Of a stretch of 64,000 nucleotides of DNA, positions 42,201-55,859 are shown piece by piece. Position numbers and translations under genes: made by a program. The notes under the pieces are model-generated. The model did no database searches. It was not told the origin of the DNA and was given only the letters and a program-made list of their open reading frames with translations. The stretch is taken from contig JAGFBZ010000261.1 in the NCBI GenBank assembly GCA_018398805.1, forward strand, positions 372,001 to 436,000, read 5' to 3'. Numbering within the stretch: position 1 is the first letter of the stretch; each line of letters begins with the position of its first letter. This stretch comes from Hirundichthys speculiger. Its lineage: Eukaryota > Chordata > Actinopteri > Beloniformes > Exocoetidae.

Positions 42201-44815
42201 TTTAGATTAGTTTTTGATACATTTATTAAAACATAAATCTTAATCAATCCAACATTGGGTCCTTTGAGCAGTAATTGTGTCGCTTATGCAGGTGTGTCTC
42301 TTAACAGTCTCAAACATGCAGAAACACCATTGTGGTTCTTCAGCCATCAGCTAGTTGATACAAGGGCCATTTCTTCAAACCTTTTTTTCTCTCTCAACTT
42401 TTCCAGATCTAACAATACTGAGTTAAAAATTTCAAAACTGCAACTTAAAGAGTTGAGGCAAGACAGGCAGCCAACTAACAGCCATTTAAAATCACTGCCT
42501 GTACTTGTGTTTTAACGATATAGATTTAATTTCAGTCAAGTTTTATTGGTGTTGCTGGCAGCGTTGCCATTGCTTCAAAATGTGTGTTCCATTAACCTTT
42601 GTCTGCTGCGGGCTGAGAACTCAAAAAGAACAGACATCCACCAGACAAAGTGTTCCTAAGTGAAGATGAACACTGGGAGGTAAACGTAAAACAGGAAATC
42701 CATTCCACAGTTGGGTATTTTTCGATCATCTGGAAAGAAAAGCTCTCTCACACTGCAGTAGGCAGCAGACTGGTCAGACTGAAGAGCATGTCCAAAGGGC
42801 ATGAAGGGGGGGGGTTAACCTAATTACCTACTTTCTCACTCTCCCCTTATACTGTCTTTCCAAGTATATAGTTTTGATTTAATTTGATCAGGGGTTTGAG
42901 AGACATGTTTCTGGTTTAATTAATCCAGTGAACACAGACTACCAAATGAATGCTTCCTGGTTTGGCCTTTTTAAATGGCTCTTCACCTCCACTCAATTTG
43001 TGACACAAATCAGAAACTAAATCTGCTGGCTGAGATGTGTAACACAACAGCAGCACATCCATGACTGGTTAAAACAGCAGCCTTGTGCCATAGAGACCAG
43101 CGTTCTCTAGTTTGGTGGCAGATGCAGAGGCAACACTTTGAGGAAAAATTACACTAAGTACTGCTGATATTAGAGTTCACTTGAGAAAATGCTTTCACAC
43201 CTGTATGTCACTGTTTTGGTCATTGAACTAAAATAACCTACTCATCCCCCAACAATTCATCCAGTGTCATGATCGTAGTCCCATTCTTTTTTTTTTTTTT
43301 TTAAATCATCCTGTTATTAGTTTTAAGTACACATGCCGTGGTTTATAAAACACCTGCAGAACTAATCGTTCTCCAATTTTCTCATTTGACAGGTGAAATT
43401 TAATGCTAATTAGCAATAATGACAAGCTGGCCGATGCAACCACTCAAGACACTACCACATTAAAGACAAATGAGTTGTAATTTGTGTGAACTACCATTTT
43501 TTAGACAACAATCAGGGATTCTTTCCATCCCAGATTCAGGTGGTGATGACAAAGTATTTTTGATAAACTAATGCTGCAAATTCTTGAATAAAAAAAAAAA
43601 ACTGAAATGAAGAGCTGACCGCTTTTTTTATACTATATTTGACACCCTATTAAACATCTTATAGATACTGCATTTGTCACACTGCTCAGGCAAGACAGAT
43701 GGCAAGACAGATCATCAGGAAGTGAGGAGAGAAATGAAGTAATCTGAGGGATACTAACTCAAATGAACCAATCAGTAATTAATATAAACAGAACATCAAA
43801 ATGAAGGAGTGTCAAGTGTACTGAGAGGATGAATGAATCATTTTCAGGATTATTATTTTTTAAATCAGAAATCCCAACTTCATCATCTACTCAAGTTCAT
43901 TTAATGCTTTTTATTTTTCATATACCAATATGGTATAAAACCCCACAATTATCTGGATATCATGTACTGTTGGGGGGTCAGCGCCCACATCTGAGTGACA
44001 GGATTTTAACTTTTAAATGTGATCCCTCAGCTCAGGCAGCATTAATGTCAGCTCTTATTTTCCCGCGTTACTGATATGTTGGTCTACAAAAAGTCTTGAA
44101 CTTTTGGGTATAAACAGACTCTACATGAAAGTAAAGTAAACTTTCCTTTAAATTTCCATCTTCAATAATAGATTCAGGAACAAACAAATTCCTCAGGAAA
44201 AAATAATTTTTTTATGACTTCTTTGATTGTTCCCGTGGAGAGAAACAATCCAGTGCAGCGAGCCAAGATTCAGTCCATGTCGGGTCTGCCGTGCTCCAGT
44301 TCTCTACTTGTGTGAAATTTGCAAATGTAATCCCGGTGCAGTTTCAAGGTGCAACAACTGGAAACAACAGATGAAAGCGCTCATCAGAAAAACTGCATTA
44401 ATCAAGAATTTTTCAGGCCAACTCAAACCTTGGGGACTCCTTTTAAATCATTAACATCTTTTGTCCTGTTTTTGGAATGCTTCAGATGTTTCCTGTCGGG
44501 GCAGATTTTGATCTGTACTTTGTTGTGAGAGGACGGTCTCCACAAGGATCCTGACCTGCAACGAAATAAGTTTCTCTCTGTGTGGCTCTGCTCTGTGAGC
44601 AATGTAGCAGTCACAGATTGAGGAGGTGACAGACGGCGTTCTCTTGGCAGCAGGATTAAAACCACAACTGAAGGGTTCTAATGAGGATTGTTGAGGACAC
44701 TATGGCCCTTCAGTACTCTCATTTTGTCATTTCACACAAGCCTAGCAGACATTTTGCTTTCTACAGTGGGGACCGTTGCAGCCATGTTGGAGTACCGCCA
44801 CTATCCCCTACAGTC
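39285..44815 (-). other. Possible long 3' UTR of the semaphorin gene
   Basis: No gene is visible over 5.5 kb downstream of the semaphorin stop. The sequence is rich in short A/T runs. A - strand AATAAA at 39303-39308 is one candidate end. This is inference only; the transcript could end much earlier. Confidence 0.25.
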
Positions 44816-47800
44816 TCAGTAATTGTACTTTTGCACCTCTGCTACTGGTGATGTTGCTGTATTTGGCAGAAAAAGTGGCTTTGGTGGGATCTGGGGTTTT
44901 AAAGACACGGTTCTTCGGATCACCGCTGCCCTCTGTACATGTGGCCCTTCGCTGTAACTGTGCTGCCGCGTCAGGCAAGTGCTGGCGACTGACTGTCGCT
45001 GGCTCTCACTGTTGGTGCTGGTCTTTACATTAGCTGCTGCACCTGCACCTGGAGGTCCATTACTGCTGCTGTTGGTATTCATCCTAGCCAGAAAATGTGC
45101 ATGTGTCCCTCGTTGGTTGAAACTGTGATGGCGGGGCACAGCGCCACCCCCACTGCCCATCTTGATGAGTGAGTGACGCTGAGATTGGTGACGCATCACA
45201 GAGACACCACCCTCTCCGGGTCGCTCTGGGATCACTTGCTGCTGGAGTGGAGTTGAGGAAGAGGAAGAGGAGGAGGAGGGGATGGAGGTGGAGGAGGTGG
45301 GGTTGTTGGAGGATGAGGAGGATGAAGAAGAGGATATGGCAGAGGATGAGCTGGAGTTCTGAGGAGCTGCGTCCACGCGCTTCGGGAGGCCGTCCCTTGG
45401 CAGAGTAGAGGTACTATAATACGAAACGGATTCTGTCTCAGGGATCTGCTGCTGGTGATGGTGACTGCTGCTGTTATTGCTGTGATGGTTGCTGTGGTTG
45501 CTGTGGTGTGTGCGGCTGTGGTTATGGTGATTGTGATGACTGTGGTGATGAGGGTGATTGTGTCCTCCAGAGGAGGAAGAGGGCCCGGGGAACAGCGAGG
45601 ATGTGGAGGTAGAAGTTAGAATCTTTATGCCCCCAGTTCCTGATGCGCTGACCTCTTGGATGTGTTTGAGCAGCTCATCCAACGCGGAAACATCCACCAC
45701 TGTCTGGGGCAGGGACTGCTGGGATTGGTGGTGATGTGGAATGCCTCCACCACCACCTTCTCCTGCTGCTGCTCTGTCATCATTTGAGATCTTCCTCTCT
45801 TCAAGGAGATGGAGTGAAGTTGAAGAGGCACCTGCTCTGTGGGCCACTCCATTGCTCAAACTGTTTCCATTGTAATGAGAGAAGGGAAACACTTGCTGGG
45901 TCAAAGAGTTCCCAACAACAGTCATAAATCCCTGACTGGATGCAGAACAGCTGGGGCCCGATTTAGGGTTGTTATCTTTGGCATTGTTGCAGTTCTGGTT
46001 CTTCTCATATTGGTGATGCCGGAGAGCCTTCATGTTCCTGATGCCAAGCTCTGGAGTGTTGTCGGGCGTAGGCAGGCCAGAGAGCTCTCCATCACCCTGG
46101 GACAGAGACTAAACAGATGTTAAACCAATGGCTTTCAGATTATTTCAATCCAAACAAGAATGAAAATGTTAACAAATTAGATTGTTTGTATTCTGAAAGC
46201 AAAGGAGAAACTAAAGTCAGTAAAAGGCAAAGACTTCACTAAAATAAAGGGCAACATTTCCAGACGAACAGCTTGAGAAGCACATTCTCCTAAATGTGAC
46301 AGGATACTATCATTAAAAGTACTCCAGTCAAAATTCACACAATGTTGGCTTAAACTAGTTTGACTTGGTTTTGTTCCCGATCTGTTAGCTGGCCTATCTT
46401 TGTCCAACGCACTACCGTTGGTGGATTGATCTACTGATGTTAATCTCAAAAATAATTCAAACAAACTGCATTTTTGTATTTATGGTTTGGTTTTGTTAAG
46501 ACTTATAGATGGAGTTAACAGAGTTTTAGACTTGTTATAATGTTCTTTACAGAGTTGTTTTCTTCAGCAGCCTTACTGACACTAGTGATCCTTTCTTTCA
46601 ACATCTGAAGTTAATGTTTATAGTTTTCATTAGGATGTCTCAACAACACCCAGTTCATTTATAGTCAAATTAAGAGATAATAAATGTAAACTGCTGCTGT
46701 AAAACCCAAATGCCAGCTATCTTTTAATCTCCTGGGCCTTCCTACCTGTGAAAGGCTGAGGTCAGGATCTCCCAGCTGCAGGCCCTGATGGACAGGGGTG
46801 TGGAGGTGAGGCTCAGTCCGCCCGTTGGGGATAAAGGAGCTGTACATTTTCGGGGTGGACACATCAAGTTTGTCCTCCTAGAAAAAGACAAAACAAGTGG
46901 TTTTCAATTCCACAAGTCCGATACGGGAAGGTACATTTCAATCAACAGCACCAGAACTTGAGCAGTGCAGGGTTTTCTCAGCTGTCTCCTCAGCTGACTG
47001 AAACGGGCACAAATGCCAAAATATGAATGCTGTTTTCACAAACCGTTGAAACCTTTCCTGCATAAAAGTTCAAGCTGACAGATTGTACAAGCTGGACAAT
47101 AAAACTGTGATGACCTAGTCAGACTTCAACAATGGGGATGCTCAACCAATCAGAAATGCCAAGCATAACAAGCCCCACCCTAAAGGTCTGGGGTAATCTC
47201 AAGAGTACTGGCCCCTTCCATGGGGGCATTTTTTTCAGCTTTATATGAATATGCAATTCAGCAAGAAAGGTCAGAGTTTAGCAGCAGCTCAAAGACTCTG
47301 TTTCTCGCTCAAGGACATCTGGAAAAAAAAAGATAGAATATTAATGAAATAGTCAATTATAATGAGTGAATAAAACACTGAGGTGAAGCTTATTATGTGT
47401 CCCCCAGGGGTGAGTAAGAGTGAGGCACGGATGAATATCAACGCTGCTCCTCAAAATTCCTCTGATTATGTCAGAGCATCTCAGCTTTTTCTTGCAACCT
47501 GCAAAATCTGCTTAAAATGCACGTACAATGTAGCAGCAGGAATTTGTGCATGAAGGTAAAGCCTGACAGCTTCAACTTGCCCTGAAACAGGAGATGTGCA
47601 ACTTCACCTATTGGGCCTTATCTAACTGATTAAAAATAATGAACATCAACCTAATATTTTCCATATGTCTACTTTGAGGAATATTGCCTTCATTATCTGT
47701 AGAAGTCTTCTAAAGGTAAATGATAGACATTATGGTTTCTCCTGAAGAAGATCTTTCGAGTTTAAAATCATAAGCCAGAAGGAGAGAAAAAATGAGAGAC

Positions 47801-48098
47801 TCTGTGGTAGTATTTTCACACAATCACTGAGCAACCTTTTCACCTACCTTTGGCTGTCCTTCCAGAAGCCCATTGAGCTTGGCCAGGGATCGCAGTGACA
47901 GAGCGTGTGGCAGTGATGCTTCGGGGTCTTTTCCCAGCCTCCTTGCCCGGTGGGCGGCACTGCGGCTACAGTAGCATGACACCAAGAAAGCTGACAAGAT
48001 GGCTCCGAGAAAGAATGCCACCAGCACGCAGGCGATCAGCAGGGTGTAGTGGACGTTAGCACTGACACGCTGGTCTACCTCTGGGAGGCGATGAACAC
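44816..48098 (-). CDS. sema6b: Class 6 semaphorin, C-terminal part (transmembrane and cytoplasmic exons)
   Basis: Three exons with consensus splice sites and phase: 48098-47848 (251 nt), 46877-46746 (132 nt) and 46108-44816 (1293 nt, stop TGA 44818-44816). The first carries the transmembrane helix (LIACVLVAFFLGAILSAFLV, then SCYC) and the juxtamembrane LPHALSLRSLAKLNGLLEG. The second reads EDKLDVSTPKMYSSFIPNG. The third starts SLSQGDGELSGLPTPDNTPE, then NQNCNNAKD, LDELLKHIQE, STLPRDGLPKRVD, TRQHSYSEGP, RRTVSLKPQIPPKPLFLP, and ends VQKYNY. The LRSLAKLNG, NNAKD and LPTPxxTPE motifs fit SEMA6B best. These are membrane guidance proteins that signal with plexin-A; the PPKP motif suits SH3/EVH1-type partners. 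The sema domain exons lie upstream and were not found here. The assignment to 6b rather than another class 6 paralogue is probable, not certain. Confidence 0.85.
45255..45575 (-). repeat. Ser- and His/Asn-rich low-complexity stretch in the semaphorin tail
   Basis: On the - strand, 45575-45448 encodes a His/Asn/Ser run (about HNHPHHHSHHNHHNH) and 45362-45255 encodes two poly-Ser runs. Trinucleotide expansion of the coding sequence; the frame stays open. Confidence 0.85.
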
Positions 48099-51000
48099 CT
48101 AGAAGACAATCACAGAATGAAAAGAAGCCATTTCATTGTTTTATTTCATGTACATATGAAAATAAATAAATAAATGAGACCCCAAATTATAGCTATAACT
48201 GAGCTCTGGTAATTTTCACTTCTTTTAATAGTGCTTGAAACCCTTCACTGGACAAAAGGGTGGTAATATACAGCCTCACAGTCTCTAATGAGTGTAAACA
48301 AAGACATGGGGTCAAAACTGTCTTTAGGTCTTCAAGATCAAATTTGTTAAAGCAAAGAAGATGGCTGTAACCATCAACATTCTTCCCAGATCTGCTCCTC
48401 ATGACAAACAGTTATCGGAGATGAAGAGCCGTCATGAGATGAGTAACCAAAAACATGATTATGGCAGCTTCACGCTGCAGGGATGTTTTGTCTATGACAT
48501 GGCCTGGTGACTAGAGACTAACTGGATGCTGAAAATTATAGAGCAAATCTGAGTGAAAAGCCTTCCAGAGTGGTTAGGATCTCAAACTGACTCAAATTTC
48601 AACAGTCAAAAATATAAATGTCTAAGACCTGGAACAATCTCGTCAGAGGCCTAATCCAACCTGTGTGCTTCATCTTTAATGCTTCTGCCCAGCAAACTGG
48701 AAGAAACTTCAAAAGAAAGGTTTGCCAAGCTTGCAGGATCATTTAATCACTTCTCCCATAGGTGCTTTAATTCAGCACTGCATGAAGGGTCCTAACACTT
48801 ATTTAATTTGAATATGTTAGCATTTAGTCATCCAGTTTATATTGATGTTCTGTGACCCAACAGTGTATGGTGTTGTGTGCTTGTTGGTAGTGCATGTGCT
48901 TGGTTTTGATTCGATGTATATAACATTAAATTTAAAAAAATTAATAAATAAATAAACAGAACTTATGGTGGATTTTTCAGCAATGGACAAAAGCTTCTTT
49001 GACTGGATGTGCAAACATTTTGCTGACGGTAAATTGGCGAGAGGGGAGACAGATGGAGTAAAGGTGAAAGCAAGGTGAAGGGGAAGAAGAAAGACAGAGA
49101 CAAGCATTAAACTTAATGAGAAGGAAGTGGCTCACAGGTGAGAAAACAATATGATGGAAACAAGAAAAAGACAGGGAGGTTATGAAGAAGCTGAGATCTG
49201 AAGGAGGGAGCAGAGGAGAAAAAAGTAGAAAGGAGGAGAAGAGTTGATTTGAGGAGGGGGGTGGGGGCGAAACAAAGGATGAGGGACAACAGGAGGAGAA
49301 GGAGGGGTAGATGTGAGAGAGAAGAGATGAAAGAGAGAGTTTATCGTTTGGCTGCTTTCACCTCATCAAGTCTAGCTACGACATCAAAGTATCTCAGATG
49401 CAATGAACTCATCGATTTGTCCAGCAGCAGCTCAGCAGTCACGTACCAAAAACACCTCCACCTCCACCCCAGAACAGGTGGATGGATCAGTTTTAGATCA
49501 GTCTATACATTGATACACAAATGCTGATTGTGTGTTGTTTAGAATTCAAAATGTATAAAAAGCATCAGAGTTGGAGTACACCACAGATGTGGAATATGAT
49601 GGAACATTTGCTCAAAGAAACTAATAAATAGTCAAGGAAAGTTCCCAAAGGACCAAAAGAAGGTTTGCTCAAAAACAAAGCAATCAACTGGAAGTGTAAC
49701 CACTGGTTAAAACTGGTCTGGCATTACCTCATCATTAACATGTCAAAAGTTTACTTTGATTGTTACTTAACATGTACGTTAGCACATGTCAGCAGTGCAA
49801 TACGCTTTACAAGTGCATTAAAATACCAAAACTATGACCTGTGAAAACACACCTCTTTTTTTTCATTTAAATAGTCAGAATTTTAACCAGAGCAATAGCT
49901 TGTTGGGCTTAACAGCAGCTGCAGCTGACTAAACCACCACAAATTCAATCAAGTAAAACTGCACCTCCTCTTGTTGAATTGCTTTACTTTCAATCACTGG
50001 TGTGCTTTTCTCGAAGGCTGCGTCAGTGCTGAGTCACCACTGCTGTTCACGTTTAGCCACTTTAAAAGATGAAAACTGTGACTTTCAGGTCACCATTGTT
50101 TGTCTCAACCTCTGTTTTATCCTGAAAGCTTGGCTGAGCACCATTTTACATTACTGTCATCCTGCTTTACATTCACAGCAACACACTTTCAGGGGGCAGC
50201 TGCCAAGAACAGAGATTGACAGTTTGATTTACCTCTTTGACACTCTGAGTGCATTTTACACATTTTATAGTGTGCTTTTGGAAATCTTAAGACTACTGAC
50301 AGCAGAGTGAAAAGGTTTCTGACATTCTGTGATGATTTTATAAAGTTTCCCTTTGGCCTCTTTTCATCAGATGAAATAAAAGACACCATCTTCAATAGAT
50401 GATGTGTTACCTATAAAACAAATCCAAGAGAGAAATACTAGAATATACTACATTAACCATCTTCATTAAATACTATATTATGTTTCTCTTGAAAAAGTTA
50501 AACAATTTTCATACATAATTATTCAGGACTTAAATCTCCTTGATGATCCTTTCAGGCATTGCAAATATACATCACTGCAATAGTTGTATGCATACCCTGT
50601 ACATACAGATTCCATTTTAAACAATTTTTAAGACAACTCATGCATCCCCAGAACAAAACACAGGACTACAATAAAAAGTAATGCATGTTTGGCTCACTGT
50701 GACGCTCTGAAATTCTACATGCTACAGCTACTCATAGTTCCTACACGTTCTCCAAGCTAGCTGGTTGGGTAAGGCCCAAGAGAAGTCCCGAATGAATGTT
50801 GCAGACATTTTCACTCTCACATAGAGCCCTTCCAGAATATGTCTGCAAAGTTTCAAGGCTGCAGTGCATGTGTGAAAGCAGGTCATAATGACAACAAGGA
50901 CACCTGCTGTGTGCAGGGACAAACTAAACAGCTTTTCATAGCCATATTTCAAGCTTCTTTTGTTGTGAAATGAAACATATTTAGCAGACTGTATCTTTAT

Positions 51001-52847
51001 GGAGCTGGTTAGTCTACATTATTACTTTACAGTCGAGTTAAATTGCACAGACAATAGCTGCATGTCCCTGAAGAAAACCTGATCAAAAGGGCCTAAAATA
51101 TCCCAAAAACAAAAAGCTAATTCCATTGCTTGCAAAGTTGCTTGCTTTGGGGGTTAGGGGTTTTATTCTGTGCTCCCTGATGGCACAAAACTCAAACTGC
51201 CAACCATCTGCAACCTCAAAATCTCTTGGGCTCTGCTTTGATCCAAGACGCCACAGAACAAAAGTGACTTTAATGCAAAAATATTCTTGAAATAGAGCTA
51301 GTAGTCATTACACAGTCATGATTAACACACAAACACACATCTGCTGTATTTAAAAGAAACAATTTTTATGTTCATTATTTCCTCACTTTCATCTCCGTCC
51401 TTTAGTCTGACAGTTATAAATAGGATGATGGAGGTGGCACAGAAAAAAATAAAATAAAAACATTATGCTAATTCTATGATTCATTCTCTCTCTGCTGCTT
51501 TCCTCTGTCAGCTTGAAAGTCTCAACTTTCTTTACTCAGCCTGAACTGTGAAGGTTTCTGGCATTGGAGGTGCAATCATCTGGGTGAGGTCTTTTCTTTT
51601 TGCCTTTCCGTCATGGTCTTCTGTCAGTCTAAAACTTACAGAAGTCTTAGTCTTCAGCCCCTCTTTCAAGTACTTTCTCAACCAACTTTTTTTTTTTTAT
51701 CAGCCTTCCTCACATCTACTTTATACTTTCCTTCCACTGCTGTATCTCACTGCTCATTTCCTTCTTTAACTGTAGGTCTTTACAGTTCAACTGAAATCAA
51801 TGTAGTCTGATAAAATCTTATGAAATCAATCACACAAATGAACCACCCTCAAGATGTTTCACCTCTCATCTGAAAGGCCTTTTCAGTTCTAACTCACTGG
51901 TGGGAGTTTCAGGTTTATAAGTTGGTTAAACCTAAGTACAAAACATCCAAACAGAAACTGAATGGCATAAGTAGTCTAGTGCAGTGAGGAATGCACAGAC
52001 CATTATATGGGTGAAAATATACAACTCCTCAAATGCATGTCACAACATAGAATGGCTAGCTCTGCAGGCCAAGACTCAGTAGTCCAGCTGCATCTCAAGG
52101 ACATGGGGAACTCTTTTGAGTGATAATAGTGTCCACATTTTGAGGGATTTGTCTTGAGGGGAACAAAAGAGGTTTCACCCCTCCAATATTTCAACACTTC
52201 ATCCAGCCTTCACAGTGCAGCCTTGACTGTAGGTGATTTCACAGCCAATCACACCCTGACATCTCACATGCTGACCAGAAAAACAATGTAAAGTTGGAAA
52301 AATGGCTAACCTAACGAGCCACGGGAGGGACAGGTGGGTCAGTGACTTATATAGCTCACAAAAATGAATGATTAAAGCAACAGCTTGCTAGCCAGTTATC
52401 ACTGAAGAAGCACTTTGGGTGAGAGATGAAACATCTTCAAGAAAGAAGAGAAGTGGTCAAGCTGCTTTCTGCTTAAGATTAAGGATTACCATGACCTCGA
52501 TGAATGATAGATGTTTAATTTATCTGTTAAGACTGTATTTAAATTAAGCTACTAGCTATGCAAGGAAAGATTGGAGAGAGGGAAAAAAATACTGCTTCAG
52601 TAAAAAAAGACCTAAAGCAGATTTTAACCAATTCCATACAAACAGTTTACACAAATACAAAGGTTTTAGAAGGTTTAGAATAAAACAGATTAACCATTGA
52701 TGCTAAAATGTTATGTTTTAATGTCATGATTGTGGCTCAGGATTTTGTTGTTATCCTGTTTTTTTATGAAAAAATAAAAAAGTCTGACATTAATGCCCTG
52801 GCAGTGGCAAAAAGCTTTATTTTATTTAACATTTTTTAAGAAGAGAT
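48099..52847 (-). other. Presumed intron of the semaphorin gene
   Basis: No recognisable exon, RNA gene or transposon. Purine-rich stretch at 49060-49340. Open stretches here do not resemble sema or PSI domains. Confidence 0.4.
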
Positions 52848-52850
52848 TTA

Positions 52851-54104
52851 GGCCCCGATCGTACACCTCCTGCTAGCCGCTACCCGCAAATTGTGGGTTT
52901 AGGAACTCCGCTAACCACTAATGCAATCTTCTGCTTCCCTAAAGCCGCTACCCGCTATGCCGACTCCCTTACTCACATTGTAGGTGTGGCAATGGGCGTG
53001 TCTGTTTCGCTTTCCGCAAACTCGGTATCTTGCGATCGCAGGTTTAGGATAGTGGGTAGCAGGTGGTCAGACCACCCTCTACCCGCGATCGCAAGATACC
53101 GAGTTTGCGGAAAGCGCAACCCGCATGTCGGCACGTAAAAAAGAGCTCGTCCAAATGGCATAAATGTGCGTCCACCTGGTCACATGTGGACGAGCACAAA
53201 TGGCTCTATCTCTCAATTACGCATCACTGTATTACTTGCAGACGTTTTTATTCTTTTTAGGTCAGAGGATGTCTGGTCAGCAGTTGTAGTGGATGTCGGA
53301 ATAGTCACGTCAGTCTGTACAGCTGTGGCATGATCTCACTCAGATGTTTGCTGTGGAGGAAACCAAGGAGATCTTTGGGACATTTCCCTTCAAAATCCAT
53401 GGCCTATATCACAGTCACTTCTGTTTTTAAACAGGTCAGATCATCAAATAGAGCTCTGTGGCTTTGGTGTCAAGCTGGAAAAGGTTGGATGCAGGAATTT
53501 ATTTCCAATATGTCTGAAACTGTTGGTGGTCGAGGAGGGACAGGAACATTGTTTGTGAGCTTTAAATGCACATCCAATGATTCATTCTGCAGTATTTTAA
53601 AAGGCACATCAGCTGCACCAAGACGCACAACTGTCTCAGACTCCCAGCACCCCCTGCTGAGTATATGTTCCCACGGCTCTGCCTGGCCGCGTTTACCAGG
53701 AGCGCACCAACCATCTGGGACTCTCAGGTTGCCGATAGGAATTGTCTGTGTAAAAATATGTATTATGTATATATCAGTGCAGAGGAGGAGGAAAGAAGAG
53801 GAGGAAGCTCTACAGCAGAATCCCAGATGAGCTGCGCATGAGAACTGCGCCGATCTGGATAAAAAGACGCTCCATAGTGGTTTGCGGGTAGCGCAACCTG
53901 CTCTTAAAGGCAATGGCTGCTGATGCACTGATTGGTTTAACAGGTGGAACGCCCTAACCACTCCCATGCATAATATAGCGGGTAGCGCAGGTAAGATTGT
54001 GGGTTTAGGGAGGTGGAAGATTGGGTTCTTTGCAGGGGAACGCCTTCCCGCTACCTGCTATCCCTTAATAGCGGCTTTACGAGGTTTGGCGGAAGATTGG
54101 GCCC
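52851..54104. mobile_element. Harbinger-like non-autonomous DNA element with internal hairpin
   Basis: 1254 bp, starting GGCCCCGATC and ending GATTGGGCCC (imperfect inverted ends), flanked by TTA (52848-52850 and 54105-54107), the PIF/Harbinger target duplication. It is GC-richer than its surroundings, with many copies of CTACCCGC/GCGGGTAG. It contains a perfect 31-bp inverted repeat at 53009-53039 and 53085-53115. Overlapping open frames of 166 and 165 codons on opposite strands (53330-53967) have no recognisable domain. Confidence 0.65.
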
Positions 54105-54319
54105 TTAGACTAAATATGTGTTACCGACAAGTGCTGATGCTAAAAGTGTTTGAACAACAAATGTTATGGCACTTTAGTTCATATGGCAGTAGAGCATTTA
54201 AGTAAAAATGCACTTTACACTACTTTTGAATTCATTATTTGATTTTGCTTATACAATATGATTAATCAGGGAAATCATGCGATTAATCAATTAAAAACTT
54301 TTTAACCATTGCCCAGGCC

Positions 54320-54351
54320 TTATATATATATATAATATATATATATATATA

Positions 54352-54391
<40 letters not shown>
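54320..54391. repeat. (AT)n-(TG)n microsatellite
   Basis: (TA)n interrupted runs followed by about 17 TG units. Confidence 0.95.
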
Positions 54392-54393
<2 letters not shown>

Positions 54394-55855
54394 TTAGTGT
54401 ACACACTAACTGTATATTTCTGAGTCATTATACAACGTGCATAAAAGCTGGACACGTCCAAGTGGGTTTTAAACTGCATCCCGTCCACTTGACATATATG
54501 GACCAAGTTGTTTTGTCACAAGGTCCTGAATGACATCTGCACTATTTGCTGTAAAACTCATTGGTATTGGTATTTTTTTTTCTATTTATTTTGAAATAGA
54601 AACATACAAATCTTAACATAAAATCTACTTTACAAAAGACCAGCCACATGTTATTGAGCAATATACATAATGTACATCCATGCAAGAAGGGAATTTGGTG
54701 CACATATCGTAAGGAATGAAACTGTGAAATCCTATGTTGTTTTCACACAGATATCTGAGATGTCCTGGAGGCATCTCAAATGTTTATAAGTTTTTCCGCT
54801 GTTACGGTTTACACAATCAATTAACACAAGGTTGTGTGGAGGAGATGTGCTTTAATAGCTACAAATGCAAGGGAGGGGGATAAAGGGAAACATTTGTGTT
54901 GAACTCAGGAGACAAAAAAAATGCTTTTGAGAATGAATGTAGAAACTTCACTTAGTCATGCCAGGCCATTGGAAGAATGCTAGAAAATTTCAAGACTGCT
55001 GTCCATCTGTAAAAAATATCTGAAGAGGTCAAAACAGGAGAAACAATAATAAATAAGAGAACTGTGGCTTTAAGGCCAAGTATACGATCCAAACACTGAA
55101 GTCAAGCGTCAGAAACTTCCACTCCATTAGCATGCTCTATCGCTCACTTGCTCCCCACAAGATATATTGGTATTCACTTGAAGCCAGACACCAGTGACAG
55201 TCTTTACAGAGAAAGGGACTGAGCAACAAGGAGGCCAACATAAAAAAAGAAATGACGAGGAAGGTCAAGGGAGAAGCTGTTAGAAAATCAAAATGATATA
55301 GAAAAAGATGGAAAGAATGAGTGAGTAAAGAGACAAGAAAAAGGACAGATCTTGTCAAGGTCAAATTTACATGTACATGTGGTTGTCTCTCTCTAAGAAA
55401 CTGAAAATTGCTGCTCTTCACACCCCGTGCACTCCAGCAGTTTTTAGATTTTTATTTATTCTCCAGTGTTAGTTATTTAAATAAATAAAATGAGATGTTA
55501 TGAGTTCTGATCTTAGACTTCAGGAGGATGTTCGGGTGGATGGACGGACAAAGTGCTTTAGTATTTTGGTGCAATGCAAAAATCCAGCTACAATATCCAA
55601 CAAAATCCAAATACAGCTACAGAAAATACATGACCCAGCAATGAAGTATCTGATGATTTGGTTAGATGCTCTAAATCTTGAGGACTGGGCATGTCCAATT
55701 CTTGTTTAACTTTGTGCATCAGGAAAGTGGTGGGCTGTGTTGATGTAAATCAGTCTCACAGGGATCTGTGAAACTCATAAAACACAGTCAGCTAATATGT
55801 GTTCCAGGTAGCATATTTCAATTTTTTATGCTACATATATTTAAATCCATCTTTT
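54392..55855. other. Presumed intronic or intergenic DNA
   Basis: AT-rich; no gene, RNA or clear transposon seen. Confidence 0.45.
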
Positions 55856-55859
55856 CCTT

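Noticed and set aside
45169..45408. + strand frame rich in Arg/Trp
   Set aside because: Shadow of the repeat-rich semaphorin exon on the other strand.
53330..53967. Overlapping frames of 166 (+) and 165 (-) codons in the Harbinger-like element
   Set aside because: No recognisable domain on either strand and not convincing as a transposase or accessory ORF; left as part of the element.
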